Made by a program: the position numbers and the translations under genes. DNA of 64,000 nucleotides from positions 2,842,698 through 2,906,697 of the forward strand of contig JAAVVV010000001.1 in assembly GCA_023910605.1 (NCBI GenBank), read 5' to 3'. The stretch's first letter is position 1, and each line of letters begins with the position of its first letter. The stretch is from Bosea sp. (in: a-proteobacteria) (GTDB taxonomy: Bacteria; Pseudomonadota; Alphaproteobacteria; Rhizobiales; Beijerinckiaceae). Below the pieces are notes generated by a model that had not been told where the DNA came from, ran no database searches, and saw only the letters and a program-made list of their open reading frames with translations. Shown piece after piece: positions 1 to 9,009 of this stretch.

Positions 1-2
1 AT

Positions 3-272
3 CATGTCACCGATGCCACCATCACCCTTGCCCGGCGGATCGTGAGAGGTGAAAAGCTGACCGAGGCCCACCGGACGCATGCCTACCAACGGGCCACCCA
101 GAAGGGGCTCACCCATGCCGATGTCTGCATTCGGATCGCCATGCTGAAGGCCGCTCTCGTCAGTCTTGCCCTGGCATCTGCTGCTGCGCCGCTGATGGCG
201 GTCGTGGTCGCGTATGGCCTGAGCGGCATGCTCTACCACTACCTGCTGCACCATGAGCGCTTCCGGCGATGA
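3..272 (+). CDS. Glycosyltransferase family 4 (WecA/MraY-like), C-terminal fragment
   Basis: The reading frame is open from the first bases, so the gene begins before the window and only about 89 codons are visible. The segment AHRTHAYQRATQKGLTHADV is the conserved cytoplasmic loop of polyprenyl-phosphate sugar-1-phosphate transferases, which carry an SHR/HRxHxYQ motif. It is followed by a hydrophobic stretch (about LKAALVSLALASAAAPLMAV) and the terminal YHYLLHHERF. The family transfers a sugar-1-phosphate to undecaprenyl phosphate at the inner membrane, starting O-antigen or exopolysaccharide synthesis. The next gene is a GT4-type glycosyltransferase with almost no gap, so the two probably belong to one polysaccharide cluster. 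The sugar donor cannot be told from this fragment. Confidence 0.8.
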   Translation, partial: HVTDATITLARRIVRGEKLTEAHRTHAYQRATQKGLTHADVCIRIAMLKAALVSLALASAAAPLMAVVVAYGLSGMLYHYLLHHERFRR

Positions 273-282
273 TTGCCTGGCC

Positions 283-1407
283 ATGAATGTGCTCTATGTC
301 TGCAACGACCATGCCTATTTCGAGGCGCACCGGCGCTGGCTGGCCGAGGAGGCCCGGCGGCAGGGCATGGCGGTGAGCGTGGCCTGCGGCCATGTCCGCA
401 CGGATGACGAGAGCCTCGGACCCGTGGACTTTCCGCTGCAGGTGGAGCGGCACAGCCTGTCCGTCCCGGGCGACCTCGCGCTTGCCTTGGCCATCCTGAG
501 GGCCGTACGCAGCACGAAGGCTGATGTCGTTCATCTCATCACCATCAAGCCCGTGCTGGTGGGGCTCCTCGCGCTATGGCTTGTGCCATCCGTACGGCGC
601 GTGGTCGCGACCTTTCCCGGTCTGGGCCGTCTGTTCGACCCTGCCGACGACAGCGCCAAGGCGCGGCTGCGGCGCAGGCTCGTGCTGCTCGGGCTCAAGC
701 TCGGGCTTGCCCCATCTCGCGTGAAGGCGGTGTTCGAGACGGAGGCTGACCGGGCGACGCTGGTCGGCCTTGGCGTGGCGCCGCCCAACCAGGCCTTCCA
801 TATCGCGGGGGCGGGAGTGGACCCGGGCGCCTTTAGGCGGGCGCCGCTCCCGGAAGGTCGCTTCACGGTGCTTTTCGCAGGGCGCCTGCTGCGTGCCAAG
901 GGCGTGCTTGTCGTTACCGAGGCTGCCCGGCAGGTGGCGGCCACACGCCATGACATCCACTTCGTCATTGCTGGCGGCGCGCAGGCGGGCGATCCAGACG
1001 GGCTCGACGGCGCGGAATTGGCCGCGCTCGCACGTGATCCGCATGTGGAGTTGCTGGGCCCGGTTCCCATCCAGCAGATACCGGATCTGCTCGCCAGGGC
1101 ACATGTTGTTGTGCTCCCCACCAGTTATCAGGAGGGCGTGCCCCGCATCCTGATCGAGGCAGGGGCCGTGGGCCGGCCGGCCATCGTCTCGGACAATGAG
1201 GGCTGCAAGGCTTTCGTCGAGGATGGTCAAAGCGGGCTTGTCCTTGAAAGCCTCACCGCCGATGCGCTTGCCGCGGCAGTGATCCAGCTCGCCAGCGACA
1301 GGACGCTTATCGAGAAGCTCGCCGCAGGCGCGTCGGCGCGGGTGAGCGAAGGCCGCTTTTCGCAGCGAGACGTAGCCATCACTACTCTGGCACTCTACAG
1401 GGCCTAG
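283..1407 (+). CDS. GT4-family (GT-B fold) glycosyltransferase
   Basis: About 374 residues. The start MNVLYVCND is chosen because the Rossmann strand begins at once; an in-frame ATG at 253 would overlap the preceding gene by 20 bases. The N-terminal half carries GT-B acceptor-domain features (HRRWLAEEARRQG, a TFPGLGRLF loop). The C-terminal half has the donor-domain signature of GT4 enzymes: LLFAGRLLRAKGV-like strand, a LLGPVP strand, and the EX7E motif EGVPRILIE at about residues 284-292. The family moves a nucleotide-activated sugar onto a lipid-linked acceptor with retention of configuration. Proximity to the WecA-like gene points to O-antigen or exopolysaccharide assembly. Donor and acceptor are unknown. 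Confidence 0.88.
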   Translation: MNVLYVCNDHAYFEAHRRWLAEEARRQGMAVSVACGHVRTDDESLGPVDFPLQVERHSLSVPGDLALALAILRAVRSTKADVVHLITIKPVLVGLLALWLVPSVRRVVATFPGLGRLFDPADDSAKARLRRRLVLLGLKLGLAPSRVKAVFETEADRATLVGLGVAPPNQAFHIAGAGVDPGAFRRAPLPEGRFTVLFAGRLLRAKGVLVVTEAARQVAATRHDIHFVIAGGAQAGDPDGLDGAELAALARDPHVELLGPVPIQQIPDLLARAHVVVLPTSYQEGVPRILIEAGAVGRPAIVSDNEGCKAFVEDGQSGLVLESLTADALAAAVIQLASDRTLIEKLAAGASARVSEGRFSQRDVAITTLALYRA

Positions 1408-1475
1408 CTGATCGGTCCCGGCGCACCCCCGCATCCCGGAAAGCTGAGCAGCCTGATGCCAAGTGCTTGATAAAA

Positions 1476-1552
1476 TGGCGCGCCCGAAAGGATTCGAACC
1501 TCTGACCCTCAGATTCGTAGTCTGATGCTCTATCCAGCTGAGCTACGGGCGC
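1476..1552 (-). tRNA. tRNA-Arg (anticodon ACG)
   Basis: On the minus strand a 77-nt cloverleaf reads from 1552 to 1476. The 7-bp acceptor stem is GCGCCCG with CGGGCGC, followed by discriminator G and an encoded CCA (the tgg at 1476-1478). The D arm contains AGCTCAGCTGGATAGAGC, the anticodon loop reads CTACGAA giving ACG, and the T loop is TTCGAAT. ACG (A34 edited to inosine) reads CGU, CGC and CGA. It stands alone between the glycosyltransferase and the ABC ATPase gene. tRNA genes can be integration sites, but I see no integrase or island beside it. Confidence 0.97.
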
Positions 1553-1732
1553 GTTCTCAATGCGGCGTCGACCGCTGAGTTGGCGAGTGTCTACCGGGTC
1601 GCTGCGACCTTGGCAACCCTCTTTTGAAGCGCGAGGGAGCCGTTCTGCCGAAGGCCTCCCCCCGCCCCCATCGACGCTTCCAGGACCAAGGAAAGACAGG
1701 GCGGCGACCAGCCGGATATGGACCACGACAGA

Positions 1733-2791
<1,059 letters not shown>

Positions 2792-2981
2792 GCTGGGTTC
2801 CTGTGTCGCGGACGGACGGCATTCTGGTTCAACCGGCACGCCCGCGCAATCGCGAACCGGGAGGCTGGCGAGCCCGGCCGGACGTCGCGCGCCCCGGCGG
2901 CCATTCCGGACGGGGTTGCCCCTTCAGCGCCATCGACCGCCATCCAACGGGCGGCCCAGCCGTGGCTGGCGGACGCCATGG

Positions 2982-2996
2982 TTAACCATTTCTTAA
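2982..2996. promoter_or_regulatory. CtrA-type box upstream of rpfF-like gene
   Basis: Perfect TTAA-N7-TTAA (ttaa at 2982-2985, spacer ccatttc, ttaa at 2993-2996), the alphaproteobacterial CtrA consensus. It lies 84 bases before the preferred ATG of the DSF-synthase-like gene at 3080, a sensible distance for a CtrA-activated promoter. It also lies in the region shared with the divergent ABC ATPase gene. One of three perfect copies in the window, all intergenic. Binding itself is inferred. Confidence 0.65.
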
Positions 2997-3079
2997 TGCT
3001 TTAGTTGAAAAGCACCGGAATCTGGGCCAATTTCGGTGTCGGACCAAGCCAGAACAGCCCCATCGAACCGGTGTTTCCC

Positions 3080-4003
3080 ATGTTGCTCGTCGCCCCGAAG
3101 CAGACCCTGCCGACGCCATCCGCGCAGAATGCGAGCCTGACCGATCTTCCCATCGAGCTGACCTTCCCGGCGCTCGCCTATGACGAGATGAAGGTGCAGT
3201 TCGATCCGAACGAGCGCGCGGCCTGGTGCCAGTTCAACCCCAAGGGCGCACCGAGCTTCACCCGGCCGCTCCTGCGCGACATGCTGCGTTTCAAGAGCGC
3301 TGTCGAGGCGGCGTTCGGCGCCGCGCCCGCTCAGGAGGCGCCGCTGCGCTTTGTGGTCGGCCATTCCGCCCTCCAGGGCGTCTACAATCTTGGCGGCGAC
3401 CTCACCTACTTTGCAGAGGCGATCCGCGCCGGCAATCGCGCTGCGCTCAGCGGCTACGCCCGAGAATGCTGCGAGATGATCTTCAACGTCTACTCCGGCT
3501 TTGGCCTGCCGCTCATCGTGGTGGGCCTGATCGAGGGGGATGCTCTCGGCGGCGGCTTCGAATCGGCGCTGTCCTGCAATGTCCTGGTGGCCGAGAAGCG
3601 CGCGCGCTTCGGCCTGCCCGAGATCATGTTCAATCTCTTTCCCGGCATGGGTGCCTACAGCCTGCTCTCGCGGCGCGTGGGCGCGATCAAGGCCGAGGAG
3701 ATGATCGCCAGCGGGCGGATTTACTCTGCCCAGGAGCTTCACGCCCTCGGCCTTGTCGATGTGCTGGCGGAGGATGGCGAAGGCCCGCAGGCCGTGCGTC
3801 GCTGGATTTCGCAGAACCAGAAACGGCACAGCGTCCTGACCGCGCTGCACGACGTGCGCCGCCGCGTCGGCGGGCTGACGTTGCAGGAGCTCTACGACAT
3901 CACGGATCGCTGGGTCGATGAGGCCATGCGGCTCGATGAATCCAGCCTGCGCCGCATGGAACGCCTTCGTTCCGCCCAAGGCCGCCTGCGTATGGTGAGC
4001 TGA
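3080..4003 (+). CDS. rpfF: RpfF-like DSF synthase (crotonase superfamily)
   Basis: 307 residues. The ATG at 3080 is chosen over an in-frame TTG at 3005 because the TTG lies only 9 bases past the CtrA box. This is a crotonase-fold protein with the details of Xanthomonas RpfF, which makes cis-2-unsaturated fatty acid signals (DSF) by dehydrating 3-hydroxyacyl-ACP and then releasing the acid by thioesterase action. The two catalytic glutamates are visible as GGGFE161 and GLPE181, with the same 20-residue spacing as RpfF Glu141/Glu161. Around them are ALSCNVLVAEKRA and NLFPGMGAYS, and the C-terminal YSAQELHALGLVD and WVDEAMRLDESSLRRMERL match the family along its length. Ordinary enoyl-CoA hydratases lack this combination. 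It is convergent with the rpfC-like gene, as in Xanthomonas. No rpfB (acyl-CoA ligase) is adjacent. Confidence 0.9.
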   Translation: MLLVAPKQTLPTPSAQNASLTDLPIELTFPALAYDEMKVQFDPNERAAWCQFNPKGAPSFTRPLLRDMLRFKSAVEAAFGAAPAQEAPLRFVVGHSALQGVYNLGGDLTYFAEAIRAGNRAALSGYARECCEMIFNVYSGFGLPLIVVGLIEGDALGGGFESALSCNVLVAEKRARFGLPEIMFNLFPGMGAYSLLSRRVGAIKAEEMIASGRIYSAQELHALGLVDVLAEDGEGPQAVRRWISQNQKRHSVLTALHDVRRRVGGLTLQELYDITDRWVDEAMRLDESSLRRMERLRSAQGRLRMVS

Positions 4004-4028
4004 AACGCTTCAGCTCACCATGCGCAGG
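3985..4028. terminator. Shared 20-bp inverted repeat at the rpfF/rpfC convergent ends
   Basis: Arms 3985-4004 and 4009-4028 are complementary over 20 positions with one mismatch (t/c, a wobble in RNA) and a 4-base acgc loop. Both stop codons (tga 4001-4003 on plus; tca 4010-4012 read on minus) lie inside the arms, so RpfF and RpfC both end in LRMVS. There is no following U-tract on either side, so this is probably a bidirectional structural barrier or Rho-assisted end and not a classical intrinsic terminator. Confidence 0.7.
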
Positions 4029-6622
4029 TGGCGCTGCCCCCGCAGCCAGGCCCGCAGCGCTGCATCAGCCTCGGCGAAGCTGTCGCGCAGCAACGCCAGG
4101 CGCTGGTCGCCCGAGCGGGCGAGATCATCCTGGCTGCATTGGCGCCATTCAAGCGCCAGCGTGAACAGCCGTCTGGCGCCGATGTTGGCCGCGCTGCTGC
4201 GCAGGGCGTGAAGGATATCCTGGAATGCGGCCGCATCGAGCCGCTCGGCGGCGGCTTCCATGCGGTTGAGCGTCTGTGTCGAGCTCGACAGGAACTCCTC
4301 GATGAGTTCGCCCATGAAGCCGAGATCGCCCAGCTGCAGCAGGTTCGACAGCGCGACCTCATCTACGACCGGAATCGCTTCAAGATCGACGATGAGCGGC
4401 CCGGGCGCAGCGGTCCCAGGACCGATCATGGGCACGGCGCCGAGCGCGGGAGCGCCATCAGCAACCGGCCCGCGGTCCGCCTCCTGGGGCGGCGCGGAGT
4501 TGCGGCGCGTGCTCATCCGCAGCGCATCGGCCAGTTCGCCCTGCTCGATCGGCTTGTGCAGGCACCCTTCCATACCCGCGTCAAGGCAGCGCTTGCGGGT
4601 GTCTTCGGTGACATCGGCGGTGAGCGCGTAGATGGGGATGCGGATGCCGCCCAGCATCGCGAAGCGGGCCAGTTTTGTGGCCTCCAGCCCGTTCATCACA
4701 GGCATGTTGATGTCCATGAGCACGATATCGAAGCTCTGCTTGACCAGCGCTTCGACGGCATCCTCGCCATTCGACACGATGGTGACCGAGTGGCCATCGC
4801 GCTCCAGCAGCTTACGGATGACGATCTGGTTCGTGGTGTTGTCTTCGGCGACGAGGATGCGCAGGTCGGGAATCGCCTGCCTGGGGTCAGCCGCCAGGTC
4901 GGCATCGCCGGCGGGACCCTTGCCAACGATTTCACCGCCGCCTGCCGCCAGCATGGCCAGCTGCGTGAGCTCCGCCGGCTTCACCGGTCGCGACAGATGC
5001 ACGAGCAGCGGCATCGGCGCCTCCTCAATGCGGCTGTCCGGCCCCCGCATCAGGCCGATGACGCTGCGGCGCAGGGCGCCAAAGTCGCGGTCCATCGCCA
5101 TCAGCCCGGTGCAGACCGACTCGGGCATGGTGTCCGCATCGATCAGCAGCAACCCGCGGCAGCCGCTTTCCATGGTGGCCCTCAGCTCGGCCAGCGCCGC
5201 CGCGCCATCGGTGACGCGAAGGACCTGGCGGCCGCTGCTGGACAAGCGTGTGTAGAGCGCGAAGTCGTGCGACAGAAGCACCACCGGGTGGCGCGCCGCA
5301 GCAGGCGTCTCATCCGGGGCCGGTGCCAGCGCGACAGGCAGGGTGAACCAGAACTCGCTGCCCATGCCCGGCACGCTTATCACGCCGACCTGCCCGCCCT
5401 GCCGCTCGACCAGCTGCTTGACGATGGCGAGGCCAAGGCCGGTGCCGCCGAACCGGTCCATGATCGTGTGGTCGGCCTGCGTGAACTGCTCGAAGATGCT
5501 GGCCTGCGCCGATTTATGGATGCCAATGCCGGTGTCATGCACGCTGAAGCGGAGCGTCGCATTGTCTGGCCCGATCTCCGCAACATCGACCAACACGCGG
5601 ATGCCGCCGCTGCTGGTGAATTTGGTGGCGTTGCCGATCAGGTTGGTGAGGATCTCCTCCAGTTTCTGACGGTTGCCGATGATGCTGGACGGCATGCCTG
5701 CGCCGATTTCGACGCTGAGATAGAGCCCCTTCGCCTCCGCCGAAACGGCCAGCACGCGGCGCACGCCCAGCACCGTCTCGAGAACGGACAGCGGCGCGGT
5801 CTGCATGCGGTCGGCATTGGCTTCCATCCGCGACAGATCGAGGATGGAGTTGATGAGCTTGAGCAGGGAACGGCCGGACATGCCGATCGTCTCGCTCATC
5901 TCGCGCTGCTCACGCGGAATGGCCGAGCCGCGCAGCAGGTCGCTCAGCGTGATGATGGCGTTGAGCGGCGTCCTCAACTCATGGCTGACGCTGGCAAGGA
6001 ACAGGCTCTTGGCCTTGGAAGCCTCCTCAGCCTGCTGCTTGGCCTCCGACAGCTTGCGGATCAGCGCGGAGACATAGGCCGGCAGGAGGAAAAGCCCGGC
6101 CATCAGCCCGAAGGACATCTCGAGATTGTTGTGCCAGGGCGGCGTTGTCAGGATGAGGAGGGCGAAGGCGATGATGGCGCTGATCGCGGCTCCGAGCAGA
6201 TACTTCACGCCAAAGCGGAAGCCATTGCCGAAGATGATCCAGAGATAAAGCGGATAGCCGATGGCGAAAGCGCTCTCGCCCATGTGCATGCCATAGGTCA
6301 GCATGCCGATGTCGAGGCTGATGGCGAGGATGCGCCGGCCGTGCGAGACGCCCGGCTTCGCAAGGATATGCACGAAAAGAACGAGCGAAGCGGCGTAGTA
6401 GATGCCGAACAGCACGAGCGCGTCGTGGAACACATCCTGCGCGGCGTCATGCCCCTTGGACTGTGCGATGACGAGATAAGCCAGCACCACCGTGGAGAGC
6501 ACGATGCGGTTGATCGTCATCTCGTGTTCGCTGTCGGGGCGGCCCTTCAGCCGCCTGCGCACCGCCGACATCATGCGGCGAAGCCTTCCGGGCCTGCGCG
6601 CGGGGTTCGTGGGAGCGTTCAT
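4010..6622 (-). CDS. rpfC: RpfC-like hybrid sensor histidine kinase
   Basis: 870 residues. The N-terminus carries RPDSEHE followed by five to six membrane segments (about 38-188) and no large periplasmic domain. Recognisable RpfC landmarks are PGVSHGRR and WIIFGNGFRFGVKYL. HisKA has SHELRTPLN with His214. HATPase shows the N box (about 323-335), DTGIGI (363-368), FEQF and GTGLGLA. A degenerate receiver-like stretch lies at about 445-555, a true receiver at 586-700 with Asp637 in VLMDINMP, and a C-terminal HPt domain at about 755-860 with His805 in HALRSSAANIG. In Xanthomonas RpfC senses DSF, phosphorylates RpfG and restrains RpfF through its receiver. It overlaps the upstream regulator gene by ATGA, so the two are translationally coupled. 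Confidence 0.9.
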   Translation of the reverse strand: MNAPTNPARRPGRLRRMMSAVRRRLKGRPDSEHEMTINRIVLSTVVLAYLVIAQSKGHDAAQDVFHDALVLFGIYYAASLVLFVHILAKPGVSHGRRILAISLDIGMLTYGMHMGESAFAIGYPLYLWIIFGNGFRFGVKYLLGAAISAIIAFALLILTTPPWHNNLEMSFGLMAGLFLLPAYVSALIRKLSEAKQQAEEASKAKSLFLASVSHELRTPLNAIITLSDLLRGSAIPREQREMSETIGMSGRSLLKLINSILDLSRMEANADRMQTAPLSVLETVLGVRRVLAVSAEAKGLYLSVEIGAGMPSSIIGNRQKLEEILTNLIGNATKFTSSGGIRVLVDVAEIGPDNATLRFSVHDTGIGIHKSAQASIFEQFTQADHTIMDRFGGTGLGLAIVKQLVERQGGQVGVISVPGMGSEFWFTLPVALAPAPDETPAAARHPVVLLSHDFALYTRLSSSGRQVLRVTDGAAALAELRATMESGCRGLLLIDADTMPESVCTGLMAMDRDFGALRRSVIGLMRGPDSRIEEAPMPLLVHLSRPVKPAELTQLAMLAAGGGEIVGKGPAGDADLAADPRQAIPDLRILVAEDNTTNQIVIRKLLERDGHSVTIVSNGEDAVEALVKQSFDIVLMDINMPVMNGLEATKLARFAMLGGIRIPIYALTADVTEDTRKRCLDAGMEGCLHKPIEQGELADALRMSTRRNSAPPQEADRGPVADGAPALGAVPMIGPGTAAPGPLIVDLEAIPVVDEVALSNLLQLGDLGFMGELIEEFLSSSTQTLNRMEAAAERLDAAAFQDILHALRSSAANIGARRLFTLALEWRQCSQDDLARSGDQRLALLRDSFAEADAALRAWLRGQRHLRMVS

Positions 6623-8766
6623 GCCTTGCGGGCCAGACCGGCGCGTCCCAGGGCGAATTCCACGAAGGCGTCGAAGGGCAGCGGCTTGCTGAACAGGTAG
6701 CCCTGGAACTCGTCGCAGCCTTCGCTGGCAAGGAAGTCGCGCTGCGCTTCGGTCTCCACGCCCTCTGCAATGATGGACAAATCAAGGCTGTGGCCAAGCG
6801 CCATCACCGTGCGCACGATCGCGACGTCGTTGGGATCGTGCGGCAGGTTGCGGATGAAGGACTGGTCGATCTTCAGCCGATCCACGGGGAAGCGCTTCAC
6901 ATAGCGCAGCGAGGAATATCCCGTGCCGAAATCGTCGATCGAAATCTCGCAGCCCAGCGCGCGGATCTGCGCAAGCTCCCCCACGAGCGTCTCGCTGTCC
7001 TCCAGCACCGAGCTTTCCGTCAGCTCGAGATCGAGCAGATGCGGATCGAGCCCGCTCTGGCCCAGCGCCCGCGTGACCAGCAGCGGCACGTTGTTCCGCG
7101 TGAACTGCAGCGGCGAGAGGTTCACGCCCACGCGCACCCCCGTCATGCCAAGCTGCTGCCACAGGCGGCCGGCGCGGCAGGCCTCCATCACCACCCATTC
7201 ATTGATCTGGACGATGAAGCCGGTGGCTTCGGCGCGCGGCAGGAAGGCGGCTGGGCTTTGCAGGCCATGGCCCGGCCGGTTCCAGCGGATCAACGCCTCC
7301 CCGCCCGTCAGCCGCCCCGTGGCGGCCTCGATCTGCGGCTGGTAGTGCAGCACGAACTCGCCCCGCTCAAGCGCGAGCTTCAGCTCGGTGTCGAGCGTGG
7401 CGTTGCCGAGCGCTGCGCTCTGCATGTCCGAGGCGTAGAACGCCATGCGGTTGCCGCCATCGGATTTGGCACGGTACATGGCCGTGTCGGCGTGCTTGAG
7501 CAGCGTCGCTCCGTCGGCGGCATCGGCCGGATGCATCGTTACGCCGATGCTGCCTGTGGAGGCCACAAGGCCTGAATCACCCACGAAAGGCTGCGCGATG
7601 ACCTGCAGCATCAGGTCGGAGAACTGGCGTACATCCTCGGGCTTTGCGACAGCGGTCTGCAGCACGGCGAATTCGTCGCCGCCGATGCGCGCGACCGTGT
7701 CCTGCCTGCGTGCGATGTCAGAGAGACGCTGCCCGATGGCGGCGATGTAGGAATCGCCGACGCCATGGCCATGCACATCGTTGATCGCCTTGAAGTCGTC
7801 GAGATCGATCAGATGCAGCGCGAAGGCGCGGTCGCCGCGCCGGGCGCGGGCGATTTCGCGATTGACGCGCTGATGCAGCAAGGTCCTGTTCGGCAGTCCC
7901 GTCAGCGCATCATGATGCGCCATGTGGCGCAGGTAGTTTTCGGCCGCCTTGCGCTCGGAAATGTCGATCGAAGTGGTGAGGACGCCGCAGACGTGTCCAT
8001 TGGCGTCCATCAACGGGGTCTTCGACGACAGGAGGACCCGCTTGGTCCCGGCCTGGTCGGTCAGATCCTCTTCATAGGAGTTGGCGGCGCGGCCGGTTTC
8101 CCAGACCATGCGATCGAGCGCTTTCGAGCGCGCGCCCTGCTCTTCTCCGATGAGGCCCGCAACGGGCTGGCCGACGACCTCGGTCGCGCTCTTGCCAAGC
8201 AGATCAGCCTGGAACGCGTTGGCGAACAGCACCTTGCCGTCGAAATCGGCGCAGCGGACGACCGCCGGAATGCTGTCGATCACCTGCGCGAGGCGCTCGC
8301 GGGAATCACGCATGGCTGACTCATGCGTGCGCTCGCTCTCGATCAGTTCGGCGCGCAGATGATCGGCGCGCTCGGCAAGCAGCAGCTGCTGCCGGCGCAG
8401 CCGGAGCAGGTTGCGCGCCCGGGTGACGAACTCCTGATGATCGACCGGGCTCTGCAGGAAGTCGGTGGCGCCGCATTCGAGCGCGCGCAGCCTGAGGCTG
8501 CGCTCCTCATAGACCGTCAGGACCACCACAGGCACATCCGCCGCGCCGGGCAACTCGCGGAACTGACGCACGAAATCGGCGCCGTCCATATGGGGCATCT
8601 TGAAGTCAGTGATGACCAGATCGACCTGCCGTCCGGCCAGCGAGGCCAACGCGGCCAGCGGGTCCGGAAACGTCTCGACCGTAATGTCATCGGCAATCGA
8701 CTTCGCGAGCCGCGCGAAGATCTGGCGGTTCGTGTACTGATCGTCGAGAATGGCGACTAACGGCAT
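6619..8766 (-). CDS. REC-PAS-GGDEF-EAL response regulator (RpfG position, cyclic-di-GMP turnover)
   Basis: 715 residues. Receiver 1-120 with Asp8/Asp9 and phospho-acceptor Asp54 (ITDFKMPHMDG); its FPDPLAAL, TDFLQSPVD and RARNLLRLRRQQ resemble the RpfG receiver. A helical linker follows to about 155, then PAS to about 275. GGDEF has an intact GGDEF at 362-366 and an intact RxxD inhibitory site (RRQD 353-356). EAL starts at EALIRW (490) and keeps ELTES, DDFGTGYSSL, KIDQSFI, IAEGVE and QGYLF. Both cyclase and phosphodiesterase active sites therefore look competent. It is the first gene of the operon and ends by ATGA overlap at the rpfC-like start, the position rpfG holds in rpfGHC. The usual HD-GYP output domain is absent. 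Confidence 0.93.
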   Translation of the reverse strand: MPLVAILDDQYTNRQIFARLAKSIADDITVETFPDPLAALASLAGRQVDLVITDFKMPHMDGADFVRQFRELPGAADVPVVVLTVYEERSLRLRALECGATDFLQSPVDHQEFVTRARNLLRLRRQQLLLAERADHLRAELIESERTHESAMRDSRERLAQVIDSIPAVVRCADFDGKVLFANAFQADLLGKSATEVVGQPVAGLIGEEQGARSKALDRMVWETGRAANSYEEDLTDQAGTKRVLLSSKTPLMDANGHVCGVLTTSIDISERKAAENYLRHMAHHDALTGLPNRTLLHQRVNREIARARRGDRAFALHLIDLDDFKAINDVHGHGVGDSYIAAIGQRLSDIARRQDTVARIGGDEFAVLQTAVAKPEDVRQFSDLMLQVIAQPFVGDSGLVASTGSIGVTMHPADAADGATLLKHADTAMYRAKSDGGNRMAFYASDMQSAALGNATLDTELKLALERGEFVLHYQPQIEAATGRLTGGEALIRWNRPGHGLQSPAAFLPRAEATGFIVQINEWVVMEACRAGRLWQQLGMTGVRVGVNLSPLQFTRNNVPLLVTRALGQSGLDPHLLDLELTESSVLEDSETLVGELAQIRALGCEISIDDFGTGYSSLRYVKRFPVDRLKIDQSFIRNLPHDPNDVAIVRTVMALGHSLDLSIIAEGVETEAQRDFLASEGCDEFQGYLFSKPLPFDAFVEFALGRAGLARKA

Positions 8767-8871
8767 GGGGGTTAGATCTTTGTTGCACGTGACGACGCGC
8801 GAAAAGCTGACGGATCAATGCGGCCCCGGTATGCGGACCCCTGCATTTTCACAGACTTTGGTTAACGATGC

Positions 8872-8886
8872 GTTCGAGAGCGCCCG
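8872..8886. promoter_or_regulatory. Near-consensus CtrA box before the rpfG/rpfC-like operon
   Basis: ttaa at 8872-8875, spacer cgatgcg, then ttcg at 8883-8886: six of the eight consensus bases with correct spacing. It lies 106 bases upstream of the regulator start at 8766 on the minus strand. Degenerate, so weaker evidence than the box before rpfF, but the matching position on the partner operon is suggestive. Confidence 0.35.
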
Positions 8887-8948
8887 ACCCGGCCGGCCGC
8901 GCATGTCCGGCTCGGGCGCAAGCGGGTTTCAGGCCTTGCACCAAAATG

Positions 8949-8962
8949 TTTTAAGCTTAAAA
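8949..8962. promoter_or_regulatory. AT-rich palindrome upstream of aryl-CoA monooxygenase gene
   Basis: ttttaagcttaaaa is a perfect 14-bp palindrome in otherwise GC-rich DNA, 47 bases before the ATG at 9010. Position and symmetry suit an operator for a dimeric regulator such as MarR or TetR type, or a promoter element. The regulator is not in the window, so function is inferred. Confidence 0.4.
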
Positions 8963-9009
8963 TATTAATGGTTCGTCAGGCGCCGGGATCGGCAGCGAGG
9001 GAGCGGGCC

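Noticed and set aside
1476-1552. tRNA-Arg as an island attachment site
   Set aside because: No integrase, direct repeat of the tRNA 3' end or composition change is visible on either side.
1382-1726. Minus-strand frame containing QLDRASDYESEGQRFESFR
   Set aside because: This peptide is a well-known conceptual translation of a tRNA gene; the tRNA-Arg lies within it.
3005-3079. TTG-initiated 25-residue N-terminal extension of the RpfF-like protein
   Set aside because: The TTG lies 9 bases past the CtrA box, leaving no room for a promoter and leader, and the extension has no RpfF-like content.
4028-6700. 890-codon open frame on the plus strand opposite rpfC
   Set aside because: Composition (Arg/His/Gln-rich, no domains) is that of an antisense shadow in GC-rich DNA; the minus strand has a complete RpfC-like protein.
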